From NCBI RefSeq assembly GCF_030145185.1, contig NZ_JAQYWB010000060.1, forward strand, positions 1-35,737: 35,737 nucleotides of DNA, given 5' to 3'. Below, in pieces: positions 23,851-32,896 of this stretch (the stretch's first letter is position 1; each line of letters starts with the position of its first letter). The notes under the pieces were generated by a model that was given only the letters and a program-made list of their open reading frames with translations, did not search any database and had not been told where the DNA came from. Both the position numbers and the translations under genes were made by a program. The stretch comes from Desulfoluna sp. Its GTDB lineage: Bacteria > Desulfobacterota > Desulfobacteria > Desulfobacterales > Desulfolunaceae.

Positions 23851-24564
23851 ATGCCAACATTTTCATCAGGCCGTCCCCCACACACCCGTCATTTTTCCTA
23901 TGCGGTCGCCCTGTGTCTCGTTGTTTCCCTTCTCTTCATCGTCGGATGCGCCCCCGAACCCAAAGGCCCGGCCCTCACCCTGGCCCCCCTGCCCTGGGCC
24001 AGAGACGCCCTGGAGCCCATCATCTCTGCCCGAACCCTTTCCCTGCATTACGGAAAACACCACGCCGGGTATGTGATCAAGGCAAATGCGCTCATCGAAA
24101 AAAGCCGGTTTAAAAGAAAAAGTGTGGAAAAGATTCTCTCGGCAACGCGAGGAAAGAACAAATACGAAGCGCTCTACAACAACACCGCCCAGGCCTGGAA
24201 TCACGCCTTTTTCTGGGGTAGCCTTACCCCAAAGGGCGGGGCACGGCCCGCGGGTCCACTGGCCGAGGCCATCAACCGCGAGTTCAACGGATGGAAAGGG
24301 TTCCGCTCTGCCTTTATTGAGACGGCGCTCTCTCATTTCGGCAGTGGCTGGGTCTGGCTGGTCAAAGACAAAAAGACACTTCGCATCATCACCACCTCCG
24401 ATGCCGACACACCCATCGCCCAGGGGCTGACCCCGCTGTTTACCATCGACCTCTGGGAACACGCCTATTATCTGGATTATCACAACAAACGAAAAGTCTA
24501 TGTGGAGGGTGTCTTTGACGGATTGGCCCATTGGAAGAAGGCCGAACAGCGATACCGGCCCTGA
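23851..24564 (+). CDS. Lipoprotein Fe/Mn-type superoxide dismutase
   Basis: A 237-aa Fe/Mn superoxide dismutase with an added export signal. Residues 1-33 form a lipoprotein signal ending in the lipobox IVG-Cys33, so the enzyme should be anchored outside the cytoplasm. The SOD domain follows: LHYGKHHAGYV (first His ligand), NNTAQAWNHAFFWGSL (second His), FGSGWVWLV, and DLWEHAYYLDY (Asp and His ligands); all four metal ligands are present. GAGG precedes the ATG by seven bases. The family normally lacks a lipobox, which is unusual. Two bacteriohemerythrins follow, so the cluster suggests oxygen defence in an anaerobe. Metal preference (Fe, Mn or either) cannot be fixed from sequence. Confidence 0.9.
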   Translation: MPTFSSGRPPHTRHFSYAVALCLVVSLLFIVGCAPEPKGPALTLAPLPWARDALEPIISARTLSLHYGKHHAGYVIKANALIEKSRFKRKSVEKILSATRGKNKYEALYNNTAQAWNHAFFWGSLTPKGGARPAGPLAEAINREFNGWKGFRSAFIETALSHFGSGWVWLVKDKKTLRIITTSDADTPIAQGLTPLFTIDLWEHAYYLDYHNKRKVYVEGVFDGLAHWKKAEQRYRP

Positions 24565-24680
24565 AAAATCATCGGACCGTGTTTAGATGTTAAACCTTCA
24601 GACGAAGCCCCGGTGAACAGCAGGCTCGGCCCCACGGCTCCCACCCTGCTTGTAACCCGGTCAATGCCATGAGGTGCCCC

Positions 24681-25091
24681 ATGACCACCCCTCTGGTCTG
24701 GACCGAAAAAATTTCGGTCAACATCCCCGAGATCGATCAGCAACACCAGACCCTGTTTGCCATCATCAACGATCTCATCACAGAGCATAATCAACAGGCC
24801 GAACCGGAAAAAATTCTGAGTCTGATCGGACGCCTTGTGGACTACTCCGGGACCCACTTCACCACCGAGGAGAATCTCCTGGTCGACCTGAATTTTCCCC
24901 ATTTCATCCAGCATAACCAGGCCCACCTCGCCTACATGAAAAAGGTGGACCTGTTTATCCAGGACTGCAAATCAAACAAAAGGGGGCTGTCGTTGGAGAT
25001 GCTTGAATTTCTCAACCACTGGTGGCTGAACCATGTCTCCATCTCCGACATGGAATATGCCCGGCATTTTAAGGCGAATCCGGCAGACTGA
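24681..25091 (+). CDS. Bacteriohemerythrin 1
   Basis: A 136-aa oxygen-binding di-iron protein of the hemerythrin family, a four-helix bundle. The iron-ligand pattern is visible: IPEIDQQHQTLFAII (His), YSGTHFTTEENLLVDL (His and Glu), HFIQHNQAHLAYM (His pair region), and FLNHWWLNHVSISD (His, His, Asp). Cytosolic, probably storing, carrying or sensing O2. ATG at 24681 is chosen because GAGG lies seven bases upstream; an ATG at 24669 is in frame. It is followed 37 bp later by a second, similar gene, forming a tandem pair after the superoxide dismutase. Confidence 0.92.
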   Translation: MTTPLVWTEKISVNIPEIDQQHQTLFAIINDLITEHNQQAEPEKILSLIGRLVDYSGTHFTTEENLLVDLNFPHFIQHNQAHLAYMKKVDLFIQDCKSNKRGLSLEMLEFLNHWWLNHVSISDMEYARHFKANPAD

Positions 25092-25128
25092 AGACAGACC
25101 CCAAGCGCAAATCAACCCAGGAGTTCCT

Positions 25129-25542
25129 ATGGAAACGCCCATAGAATGGAGCGATGACCTGCTGTTTCATATCGACGAGATCGATGATCAGCACCGCAAT
25201 CTCTTTCTGCTCATCAACCGTCTCATCGGCCATAAACGCAACCACGGACCGCGGGAAGAGCTTATCGACCTCCTCCGGGTACTTGTGGCCTTTGCCCAGA
25301 CCCATTTTCGCACCGAAGAGAATCACATGACGGAGAGCCACTACCCCCATGCCCTTGAACACTATGAGGAACATGAGGAATTCACGAAATGCATCCACAA
25401 TTTTATGGGGGATTACGAAAGAGGCAAGGAAGATCTCTCAGATAAAATGCTCACCTTTCTGAGGCACTGGTGGAACACCCATGTGGCGAAATCCGACCAA
25501 ACCCTCGCCAGATATCTCAAGGAGAAGGGACACCCGTCCTGA
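25129..25542 (+). CDS. Bacteriohemerythrin 2
   Basis: A 137-aa hemerythrin-family protein, a paralogue of the preceding gene with the same ligand layout: IDEIDDQHRNLFLLI, FAQTHFRTEENHMTESHY, HALEHYEEHEEF, and FLRHWWNTHVAKSD. AGGAG lies about seven bases before the ATG; the frame is open further back within the preceding gene but the conserved sequence begins here. It ends 2 bp before the convergent thiQ stop codon. It is more charged than paralogue 1, so the two may differ in redox or O2 affinity, which is inference. Confidence 0.92.
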   Translation: METPIEWSDDLLFHIDEIDDQHRNLFLLINRLIGHKRNHGPREELIDLLRVLVAFAQTHFRTEENHMTESHYPHALEHYEEHEEFTKCIHNFMGDYERGKEDLSDKMLTFLRHWWNTHVAKSDQTLARYLKEKGHPS

Positions 25543-25544
25543 AC

Positions 25545-26570
25545 TCACGTTAACCCCGGGAAAAAAAGCCCCTCGCCCGGAAGGACCTCCAACCGCCCCG
25601 ATCGCCCTTCTTCCCACAGGGTATCCCGCGCTTCAAACACAATCACCCGATGGGCACCGGAGACCACATGAACAAGGGTCCAGGCCCCGCAATACTCCAC
25701 CCGCTTCACCACAAAGGAGAGCCCGATACCAGACGGACTCTCATGCAGCACCACATGATGGGGCCTGAAAAAAAGAGTCCCCGGCCCATCAGGCCCGCCC
25801 CACCGCACCACCTGCGTTCCACTGTCCGTCACAAACCAGCCCTGCTCCACACGCCCGGCAAGGGTGTTGGAGAGCCCCAGAAACATGCCGGTAAAAAGGT
25901 GACCGGGGCGTTCATACAACCCCTTCGGGGTCCCGGTTTGAAGAATCTCCCCACCTTTCATCACGGCAATGCGATCGGAAAGGGTCAAGGCCTCTTCCTG
26001 GTCATGGGTGACGTAAAGGGTGGTGAGCGAGAGGCGATCATGCACCTCCCTGATCTCTCGCCGCAGATCGATGCGAAGTCTCGCGTCGAGGGCTGACAGG
26101 GGCTCATCGAGAAGCAGCACAGAAGGGTTCGGGGCGATGGCCCGGGCCAGGGCCACCCGCTGCTGCTCCCCACCGGAGAGGGTGGCGGGAAACTCGTCGG
26201 CCTTGTCCGTCAGCCGGACCAGCGCCAGGAGCTCTCGTACCCGGCTCTCCCGGTCTTTCTTCCCCACCTTTCTCAACTTCAACCCATACGCCACGTTTTC
26301 AGCAACCGACATATGGGGAAAAAGGGCGTAATCCTGAAACACCATCCCGATGCCGCGTTTCTCCGGAGGTTCATGGGAAATCTCCCGCCCATTCAAATCG
26401 ATGCTCCCGGCATCGGCTGATTCCAACCCCGCCACCATACGAAGCAGGGTCGACTTCCCGCAGCCCGACGGGCCAATGACCGAGAGAAACTCCCCTTTGC
26501 TCACGGTGAGATTCACCCGCAGCTGAAAATCACCATAGCGACGAAACAGATCATTCACGTTCAGGGTCAA
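25545..26570 (-). CDS. thiQ: Thiamine ABC transporter ATP-binding protein
   Basis: A 341-aa ABC ATPase. Walker A is GPSGCGKST (about 36-44), the Q-loop region is [12 protein letters not shown], the signature is [15 protein letters not shown], Walker B is [15 protein letters not shown], and the H-loop is [13 protein letters not shown]. It is about 100 residues longer than E. coli ThiQ, with a TOBE-like C-terminal domain as in CysA/PotA-type ATPases. Start TTG at 26570 follows GGAGGAGAG and overlaps the thiP end by 20 bp, suggesting translational coupling. Assignment to thiamine rests on the TPP riboswitch and on the thiB and thiP genes upstream, because the ATPase alone would look like a generic ferric or polyamine ATPase. 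Confidence 0.85.
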   Translation of the reverse strand: MTLNVNDLFRRYGDFQLRVNLTVSKGEFLSVIGPSGCGKSTLLRMVAGLESADAGSIDLNGREISHEPPEKRGIGMVFQDYALFPHMSVAENVAYGLKLRKVGKKDRESRVRELLALVRLTDKADEFPATLSGGEQQRVALARAIAPNPSVLLLDEPLSALDARLRIDLRREIREVHDRLSLTTLYVTHDQEEALTLSDRIAVMKGGEILQTGTPKGLYERPGHLFTGMFLGLSNTLAGRVEQGWFVTDSGTQVVRWGGPDGPGTLFFRPHHVVLHESPSGIGLSFVVKRVEYCGAWTLVHVVSGAHRVIVFEARDTLWEEGRSGRLEVLPGEGLFFPGLT

Positions 26571-28227
26571 GACTCTCTCCTCCCATCCATTCAAGTAAAA
26601 GAAAACAGACCACACAAAGCCCCATGAGAAGCGTCCCCAGGGCGCAGGCAGCAAAAAAACGATAGGCCCCGATGAGCCGATACAGGGCCAGGGGAATGGT
26701 GATGGTGTCTGCGCGAGCTAAAATCAACGTCGCGTTGATCTCCCCCATGGAGAGGGCAAAAGCAAAACAGGCGCCCCCCACCAGGCCGGAACGAATCAAA
26801 GGCAGCTCCACGGTGAGAAAGGTTTGAAAGGGACCGGCCCCTAAAGTACGGGCCACCTGCGGCAACGAGGGGCTGATCCGTTTCAGGGAGGCAGACACGG
26901 ACCGAAGCACAAAGGGGTAAGCCACCACCACATGAGCCGCCACCACCGCGGCGCGACTTCCGCTGTAGTCGGGGAAAAAAAGGGCCAGACACTTAAAATA
27001 GCCCAGGCCCAGCACCACGGAGGAGACCCCCATGGGAAGCATCATGGCGGTCTCGGTGAACCGAGCCCACACCCCTTGACTCCGGGTGGTCACCCAGGCG
27101 GCCGCCATGCCCAGGGGAAGCGCTGCACAAACCGTCAAGCTGGCAAACACAAGGCTGTTTTTCACCGCCATCAGAGAGAGGGCAGAGCCACTCTCTGTAA
27201 AAAGGACATCGTACCACTTCAGGGTCCAGACCAATGGCCCGGACCGACTGACTTGCGCCAGAAAGGAACGCACCACGAGCGCCACAAGGGGAGAGGCCAC
27301 CACCAAGACCACCAGCAGAATGTAAAAGCCCCAAAAAATACGGGCCTTCCCTGACAGGCGCAGGGTGCCCCGCCGTGAAGCCTGACCCCGCACGGCGTGG
27401 CTCGCTCGATGCTGCATCTTCACAGTGATCCAGAGCATGGACAGGGTGAGCCCCGCCCCGACCACGGCAAGGGCCGCCGCCATATCCAGGTCGAGGCTGA
27501 TGCGGGCAGCACGGTAAATCTCCACCTCGATGGTGGTGTAACGGGGCCCGCCCCCCAAAACCAGCACCACGGCAAAGCTCATAAAACAAAAAAGATAGAT
27601 GAGCCCCGCCGCTGAAAAAATGGCGGGCAGAAGTCCGGGCAGGGTGACGGTCAAAAAACACCGGACAGGCCCTGCCCCCAACGTCCGGGCGGCCAGAGCC
27701 GGCCCGTCGTTATGGCGCTCCCAGAACCCCCCGATGAGCCGGGCGGCCAGGGGAAAATTGTAGAAGGCGTGGGCCAGGACAATGGCAGAAAAAGAGTAGA
27801 GAATGGGAAAAGGAGGCCGTTTCAGATCAAACACCCCCATGGCAAACCGATTCAACACCCCGCTGTTGCCATAAAAAATCACGAAGGCGAGAACCACAAG
27901 AATGGAAGGCAGCACAAAGGGAATGGCGGTAAGGGCTTTTAAAAGCCGTTTGCCGGGAAAGGTCGCCCGCCCCAGCAGCCAGGCCCCCGGCAAGCCCAGC
28001 ATCAGGGAGACCCCCGTGCTGACGAGGGCCTGCCAGAGGGTAAACCCAATCACCCGAAAGGTGTAGGGGTTTGAAAAAAGCCGCACAAAGGGAGAGGGAC
28101 CCTCTCCCCCTTTCAGGGCCTCTGCAAGGATCACTGAAAGGGGAAGATAAAATAAAATTAAGGTCGGGACCACGGGCACAAGCCAGAGCAGCCGCATCCC
28201 CCACCCTTTGTGCGAAGAAGGGGTCAT
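26551..28227 (-). CDS. thiP: Thiamine ABC transporter permease
   Basis: A 558-aa fused permease with two transport domains, as expected for ThiP. About 12 hydrophobic segments are visible. Each half carries an EAA-like coupling loop: AARTLGAGPVRCFLTVTLPGLLP in the first and VARTLGAGPFQTFLTVELPLIRSG in the second. The ATG at 28227 overlaps the thiB stop (ATGA), indicating co-translation. It would form the membrane channel for thiamine or TPP with ThiB outside and ThiQ inside. Length agrees with the family (about 530-560). Expression is under the TPP riboswitch upstream of thiB. Confidence 0.9.
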   Translation of the reverse strand: MTPSSHKGWGMRLLWLVPVVPTLILFYLPLSVILAEALKGGEGPSPFVRLFSNPYTFRVIGFTLWQALVSTGVSLMLGLPGAWLLGRATFPGKRLLKALTAIPFVLPSILVVLAFVIFYGNSGVLNRFAMGVFDLKRPPFPILYSFSAIVLAHAFYNFPLAARLIGGFWERHNDGPALAARTLGAGPVRCFLTVTLPGLLPAIFSAAGLIYLFCFMSFAVVLVLGGGPRYTTIEVEIYRAARISLDLDMAAALAVVGAGLTLSMLWITVKMQHRASHAVRGQASRRGTLRLSGKARIFWGFYILLVVLVVASPLVALVVRSFLAQVSRSGPLVWTLKWYDVLFTESGSALSLMAVKNSLVFASLTVCAALPLGMAAAWVTTRSQGVWARFTETAMMLPMGVSSVVLGLGYFKCLALFFPDYSGSRAAVVAAHVVVAYPFVLRSVSASLKRISPSLPQVARTLGAGPFQTFLTVELPLIRSGLVGGACFAFALSMGEINATLILARADTITIPLALYRLIGAYRFFAACALGTLLMGLCVVCFLLLEWMGGESLDPERE

Positions 28228-29240
28228 TTGGAAACAGCGCCCACCCAGGTAGAGAGCCACCCTTCGCTTTTCGTCATGATCACCTCAGGCGAGAGCTGGA
28301 GGCTCTTTTCAGGCTTCACCGCATGGGAGAAGCTCTCAGGCAGAGGGGTCGCGCTGCTTGCTGGAAACATGATGTTGGTCAGGGGGATCTCCCGCTGAAA
28401 GGTCTCGGAGAGCATAAAATCGATAAAGGCTTCGGCCGCCTTGCGATGAGGGGCCCCTTTCAGGATACCTGCCCCTTCGATCTGCATGTAGTGTCCCTCT
28501 TTAAACGCCGCCGCCTTGTAACGCGAGCTCTTCTCAAAGGCCACATGATACACGGGGCTGCTGCTGTAACTTAACACCAGGGGGGCCTCGCCGTTGGTAA
28601 AGAGACCGTACCCGGAGCTCCAGCTGTCGGTGATGGTTAAAATGGAAGGGGCCAGGCGCGTCCAGTAATCGGCGAAATCCTCGCCGTACACCGAGACGGT
28701 CCAGAGGAAAAAACCCAGACCGGGACCTGAGGTACGGGGGTCCATCAGAATGACGGATTTCTTATAGGCGTCAGAGGTCAAATCTTCGAGACTCTGGGGG
28801 GGATTCTTGATGACCTCGCTGTCATAAATCATCGCGAAATAACCGTAATCAAAAGGCGTCACCTGACATTCAGGGTCAAAGCGAAGGGCCTCGGGCACCC
28901 GATCGAGTCCTGCGGAACGATAGGGGGAAAGGACCCCTGATTTCCTGGCTTTGGCCAGAAGATTGTTATCGATACCGATCACCACATCGGCTTTGGGGTG
29001 ATCTTTTTCCAGCATGGCGCGCTGGAGCACCTGGCCGGAACTTCCAACAGAGATCAGCTCCACCTTCAGCCCGCTCACCTTTTCAAAGGCGGGAATCACC
29101 TTGGGCGCGAGTCCCCATTCCGAAGCAAAGGAGTCGTAGGTATAAATCACCAGTTTTCCGTCCGTCTCCCGGTTCCCCGCATACGCAGGCAGCGTGGCCA
29201 GGCACAGGCACAGCACGGCCAGCATCACTCGTTTCATCAT
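28224..29240 (-). CDS. thiB: Thiamine/TPP ABC transporter substrate-binding protein
   Basis: A 338-aa periplasmic protein. It starts with a signal peptide (MMKRVMLAVLCLCLATLPAYA). Matches to ThiB include KLVIYTYDSFASEWGLAPKV, KADVVIGIDNNLL, VTPFDYGYFAMIYDSE, DPRTSGPGLGFFLW and YSSSPVYH. ThiB binds thiamine, TMP or TPP in the periplasm. The start at 29240 is chosen because GAGG lies six bases upstream and the signal peptide begins there; the frame extends to 29303. A TPP riboswitch about 110-205 bp upstream on the same strand confirms the ligand class. Operon order: thiB-thiP-thiQ. Confidence 0.93.
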   Translation of the reverse strand: MMKRVMLAVLCLCLATLPAYAGNRETDGKLVIYTYDSFASEWGLAPKVIPAFEKVSGLKVELISVGSSGQVLQRAMLEKDHPKADVVIGIDNNLLAKARKSGVLSPYRSAGLDRVPEALRFDPECQVTPFDYGYFAMIYDSEVIKNPPQSLEDLTSDAYKKSVILMDPRTSGPGLGFFLWTVSVYGEDFADYWTRLAPSILTITDSWSSGYGLFTNGEAPLVLSYSSSPVYHVAFEKSSRYKAAAFKEGHYMQIEGAGILKGAPHRKAAEAFIDFMLSETFQREIPLTNIMFPASSATPLPESFSHAVKPEKSLQLSPEVIMTKSEGWLSTWVGAVSK

Positions 29241-29280
29241 GGTCAACCTCATTTTTTTCTGTGAATGTAGACAGACTCGC

Positions 29281-29313
29281 AAAAGAACACCCAAAAGCCT
29301 CACCGCAGGGTGT
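29281..29313 (-). terminator. Possible terminator of the TPP riboswitch expression platform
   Basis: On the minus strand ACACCC and GGGTGT form a 6-bp stem with a loop of about 15 nt, followed by TCTTTTG. It lies between the riboswitch and thiB, where an expression platform is expected. A stretch complementary to the GGGGTGG start of the aptamer (29331-29338) is also present and may be part of the switching. It is weaker than the other terminators in the window. Confidence 0.4.
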
Positions 29314-29351
29314 GTTGCAGAGCCATCAATAAAAGGGGTGGGATGGCGGAA

Positions 29352-29447
29352 TCCAGTTCCCTACGCCGGAATTAACCGGATCAGGTTCAACGGGTATCAT
29401 CTCAGGCTGCCGTCAACGCATCAAGCGCCCGGGCAGCCACCCCACGG
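29352..29447 (-). promoter_or_regulatory. TPP riboswitch (THI element)
   Basis: Reading the minus strand, the conserved blocks occur in order: GGGGTGGCTGCC, then CTGAGATGATACCC, GTTGAACCTGATCCGG and CGTAGGGAACTGG. These match the TPP aptamer (CUGAGA, ACCCUUGAACCUGAUCUGG, GCGUAGGGAA). TPP binding normally blocks expression of thiamine uptake or synthesis genes. Here it precedes thiBPQ, so intake should fall when TPP is plentiful. Confidence 0.95.
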
Positions 29448-29518
29448 TTCCAGTTCTGAAAAAGCCGGGGAGCGGATATCCTGTCCGAATCGCCGGGTGT
29501 TTTTCAGTCACTGGCTCT

Positions 29519-29548
29519 TAAGTAGTCGGTGATCGGCGCCCCTGTCAA
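29519..29548 (-). promoter_or_regulatory. Possible promoter of the thi operon
   Basis: Minus-strand TTGACA (29543-29548) with an 18-bp spacer to TACTTA (29519-29524), about 70 bp upstream of the aptamer. The -35 is perfect, the -10 weak. Confidence 0.4.
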
Positions 29549-29757
29549 CGGCTTTCTCATGAAATACCTCCCCGCCCCCTCAAGGCCCCCGTGTCCGCAT
29601 GCCACCATGGTTCCGTCGTCACGCGAATCATGGTATATAATAAGGAAAATAATCGTCTTCGCCGGCACTCCCCATCCGCTCTCTTTCCCACACCGCCTCC
29701 TCAAGCGCCTCCCCTTCAGACAAACGGCAAACGCCTAACCCTGAGGTACGTAACGCC

Positions 29758-32193
29758 ATGCTCCCCTCAACCCACAGCCCCTCGATGAGGTCCCCCATCC
29801 TCACCCCCCGGTTCCGTGTCATGTCATGGAGCCTCGTGTGGGTCATCCTCCTGCTGTGTTCTCTGCCTTCCCGGCTCTACGCCGAGGAGGGGACAGCCGA
29901 CCCCCGCCCCCTACGGGTGATGCTCCTCTTCTCCTACCACCAAAGCCTGATCTGGGAGGACGAGATTTATCACGCCATCCAAAAAGGATTTCAGGAACTC
30001 CCCAACCCCGTGGATCTCCACGTCGAACACATGGACACCAAACGGACCCCGTTCAACGCAGCCTATAAAACACAGCTCCTGACCCTTTTCCGGCGCAAAT
30101 TCGCCCACCGCCCCATGGACCTCGTCATCGCCTGCGACAACAACGCCTATGACTTCATGCGAGCCCACCAGGCCGACCTGTTCCCCAAGACGCCGGTGGT
30201 CTTTTGTGGGGTCAACTTCTTTCAGCCGGCGCAGATTGAAGCCCTGCCTCTCTTCACCGGCGTGGCCGAAACCTTCGATGCCGCCCGAACCCTTGACATC
30301 GCCCTATCCATCCACCCTCGAACCACCGACCTCTATATCCTTAACGACCACCTCCCCACGGGAATCGCCTGGGCCCAAACCATCCGTGAACAGATGCGGC
30401 CCTTTAAAGACCGGCTGAACATCCGCTACCTCCCCGACCTCCCCATGAAAACACTGGAGGCACGGCTTTCCCGTCTCCCTAAAACCGCCCTGGTCCTTAT
30501 GGGGGTCTATTTCAAGGATGCAGACAACCGATTTTTCCCCGAACAGGAGAGCATGCAGCGCATCTCCCGCGCTTCACCCGTTCCTGTCTATGGCCTCCTC
30601 GATCTTTACCTCGGCCAGGGCATGGTGGGGGGCAACCTCATTAACGGGACCAGCCAGGGAGAACAGGCGGTGGGCCTGGCAAAAAAAATTCTGGCCGGTA
30701 CCCCGCCCCATGACATCCCCGTGGTGAGACAAGGGACCAATCGAAACCTCTTCGACTACGAACAACTCCAGCGTTTCGGCATCCCGGAGCGCCTCCTTCC
30801 CGAAGGCAACACCGTCATCAATCGTCCCTTCTCTTTTTACACCACCTACAAAACCCTGGTGTGGCTGGTCAGTGCCTACATCCTCCTCATCTCCACGGGA
30901 GTCTGCCTGCTCCTGATTCACCTGACCAACCGCCGGAAAGTCGAGCATGCCCTGAGCCAATCACGGGTTCTTCTGGAACAGAAAGTCCGTGAACGGACCG
31001 CCCAGCTCTCCAGGGCCAAAGAGGAAGCCGAAGCCGCCAATCGCGCAAAAAGCACCTTCCTTGCCCACATGAGCCATGAACTGCGAACCCCGTTAAACGG
31101 CATCATCGGTTTTTCAGGGCTGATAAAACAAGACGGCGATCTCCCGGCCCATCACATGGAGAGCCTGGAGATCATCCTCAAAAGCGGGGAACACCTCCTG
31201 GGGCTGATCAACGATGTTCTGGAATTTTCCAAAATCGAAGCCGGCAGCATCACCATAGAAGAGGCCCCCTTTCACCTGCAAAACGCACTGGATGCTTTAA
31301 TCCAGGTCATGAGGCACCAGGCGGAAGAGAAAGGAATCGGGTTTCAATGCACCTGGCAGGAAGGGCTCCCCGTGTTCATCCTCAGCGATCGGCTTCGCAT
31401 CCGCCAGGTGATGATGAACCTGCTCAGTAACGCCTTGAAATTTACGGCCGAAGGAGACATTCACCTCGACATCAGCCAGCGCACACGCCGGGAGGGGAAA
31501 GAATACCTGGAGCTCTCTTTTCAGGTCACAGACACCGGGCTTGGCATCCCCGCCGACGAGCTGAGCGACATCTTCGACCCCTTTGCCCAGGGGAGACACA
31601 TTCGCCACACCGGAACGGGAACCGGCCTCGGTCTCACCATCTGCCGTGAGCTGGCACGGCTCATGGGAGGCGACATCACCGTCACAAGCACCCTGGGAAA
31701 GGGCTCTATTTTCCGATTTACCCTTCATACCCGGCGCATGGCGGCATCTCCCCGGGCTTCGGAAGAGCCATGGCCTGAAAGCAGCTCTCCCCCAGAAGAG
31801 ACCCGACGCATCCTTGTGGTGGATGACAACGCCACCAACCGCCTTTTCCTGAAACGTCTTCTCAGCGCCTCGGGGTATCAGGTGACCTGTGCCGCCAACG
31901 GCAAAGAAGCCATTGCACAATTTCAAAGCACCCAGCCCCATCTCATCTGCATGGATTTGAAAATGCCGATCATGGACGGAATTGACGCCACGAGACATAT
32001 CAAATCCACCCGGGAAGGGTCCCAAACCCCCATCATCGCCCTGACCGCCTGTACCTTTGGAGCCGACAGACAAAAAGCCATGGAGGCCGGATGCGACGAT
32101 TTTTTAGGCAAACCCTTCGACAAGGCCACTCTTTTTTCGATCATGGAGAAACACCTCGCCCCCCAACGCATCAACCCGCCGAAAAAGCCATAA
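29758..32193 (+). CDS. Hybrid sensor histidine kinase with periplasmic ABC-binding-like domain
   Basis: An 811-aa membrane sensor kinase. A signal or membrane segment (about 24-42) leads to a periplasmic domain (about 45-360) resembling the ABC_sub_bind family ([34 protein letters not shown]). A membrane helix at about 366-388 follows, then a coiled coil and the HisKA domain with phospho-accepting His440 in [13 protein letters not shown]. The HATPase has [17 protein letters not shown] and [14 protein letters not shown]-terminal receiver (about 683-805) has acidic Asp689/690, phospho-acceptor Asp733 in [10 protein letters not shown], and a conserved Lys in LGKPFD. No output domain follows, so phosphotransfer to another protein is expected. 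The ligand is unknown. The start 29758 has a distant GAGG. Confidence 0.9.
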   Translation: MLPSTHSPSMRSPILTPRFRVMSWSLVWVILLLCSLPSRLYAEEGTADPRPLRVMLLFSYHQSLIWEDEIYHAIQKGFQELPNPVDLHVEHMDTKRTPFNAAYKTQLLTLFRRKFAHRPMDLVIACDNNAYDFMRAHQADLFPKTPVVFCGVNFFQPAQIEALPLFTGVAETFDAARTLDIALSIHPRTTDLYILNDHLPTGIAWAQTIREQMRPFKDRLNIRYLPDLPMKTLEARLSRLPKTALVLMGVYFKDADNRFFPEQESMQRISRASPVPVYGLLDLYLGQGMVGGNLINGTSQGEQAVGLAKKILAGTPPHDIPVVRQGTNRNLFDYEQLQRFGIPERLLPEGNTVINRPFSFYTTYKTLVWLVSAYILLISTGVCLLLIHLTNRRKVEHALSQSRVLLEQKVRERTAQLSRAKEEAEAANRAKSTFLAHMSHELRTPLNGIIGFSGLIKQDGDLPAHHMESLEIILKSGEHLLGLINDVLEFSKIEAGSITIEEAPFHLQNALDALIQVMRHQAEEKGIGFQCTWQEGLPVFILSDRLRIRQVMMNLLSNALKFTAEGDIHLDISQRTRREGKEYLELSFQVTDTGLGIPADELSDIFDPFAQGRHIRHTGTGTGLGLTICRELARLMGGDITVTSTLGKGSIFRFTLHTRRMAASPRASEEPWPESSSPPEETRRILVVDDNATNRLFLKRLLSASGYQVTCAANGKEAIAQFQSTQPHLICMDLKMPIMDGIDATRHIKSTREGSQTPIIALTACTFGADRQKAMEAGCDDFLGKPFDKATLFSIMEKHLAPQRINPPKKP

Positions 32194-32227
32194 GGTTCAG
32201 GCAAGCGGATTCATCCACACCACAGAA

Positions 32228-32290
32228 AAAGCGCCCCTTTTTAATCACGATGAAAAGGGACGCTTTGGGGGCACCCGGTGCCCGTTTATT
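32228..32290 (+). terminator. Two consecutive hairpins after the sensor kinase
   Basis: A 14-bp stem with one mismatch (32228-32241 with 32253-32266) is followed at once by GGGCACC-C-GGTGCCC (32269-32283) and GTTTATTCT. Either may terminate transcription; the second has the better T-rich tail. Confidence 0.65.
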
Positions 32291-32316
32291 CTAAAAAATG
32301 ATGCGCGCAGGCCTAA

Positions 32317-32461
32317 CCCGGCTCGCCCGAAGGGTGAGAAAATCAGACAGAATACCGTGAATTACATTTTGTGTTTTTGAAACGACTGAAAATATTACTA
32401 CAAAGAACTGTAATTACTGATTATTCCTTATTCCTGATTGTTTTCTCATGAAATATCCGGG
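32317..32461 (+). repeat. Shortened MITE derivative
   Basis: The element starts directly with ACCCGG-CTCGCCCGAAGGGTGAG and runs to the normal right terminus TCATGAAATATCCGGG. The whole long-hairpin half is missing. The junction equals a deletion between the ACCCGG of the left terminal repeat and an internal ACCCGG. TA flanks are present on both sides (32314-32315 and 32463-32464). The right TA is part of the TAG stop codon of the SCP2-like gene. Confidence 0.8.
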
Positions 32462-32896
32462 CTAAAGGGCAAAGGTCAACTGAAGGTGTTTGGCCATGTA
32501 GGCAAACTTAGCCAGGTAGTTGAGGTTGCCCGTATAAGAGACCTCATTGTCCAGAATGGCGGCGATAATATCCGGGTTTTCACTGAAGAGACATCGCCTC
32601 AGGGCCTTGCCATCTTTAAACTCGATGGTGATATCCGGGTGATCCACGAGACGATTTTTCACCTTCATCCGGTTGCCGTCGAAAAGCGCCGAAGCGGCGA
32701 TACCGCCGTCACGACTCGCAAAGGCATAACGTCCCTGAAACCCTTCGATGTTTTTCCGATACCCTCTGTCCAGAATCAAAGCCAACCGCATAATCCTCAA
32801 CAAGGTTTCAAGAAAGAGGTCCATGGCCCGAGAGTTCATCTCGGAAACAGCCCCTTTCACCCGGTGCTCAATCAGCCGGCGTTTAAAAAAATTCAT
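32462..32896 (-). CDS. SCP2-like domain protein
   Basis: A 144-aa cytosolic protein. After a helical N-terminus (about 1-45), residues 50-144 resemble the SCP2 sterol-transfer fold: RYAFASRDGGIAASALFDGNRM, ITIEFKDGKALRRCLFSENPDIIAAILDNEV, and GNLNYLAKFAYMAKHLQL. SCP2 domains form hydrophobic ligand tunnels; no catalytic residues are evident. Its start overlaps the end of the glycyl radical enzyme gene by 14 bp, so the two are probably co-translated and may work together. The stop codon coincides with a MITE flank. The family call is by pattern only. Confidence 0.6.
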   Translation of the reverse strand: MNFFKRRLIEHRVKGAVSEMNSRAMDLFLETLLRIMRLALILDRGYRKNIEGFQGRYAFASRDGGIAASALFDGNRMKVKNRLVDHPDITIEFKDGKALRRCLFSENPDIIAAILDNEVSYTGNLNYLAKFAYMAKHLQLTFAL

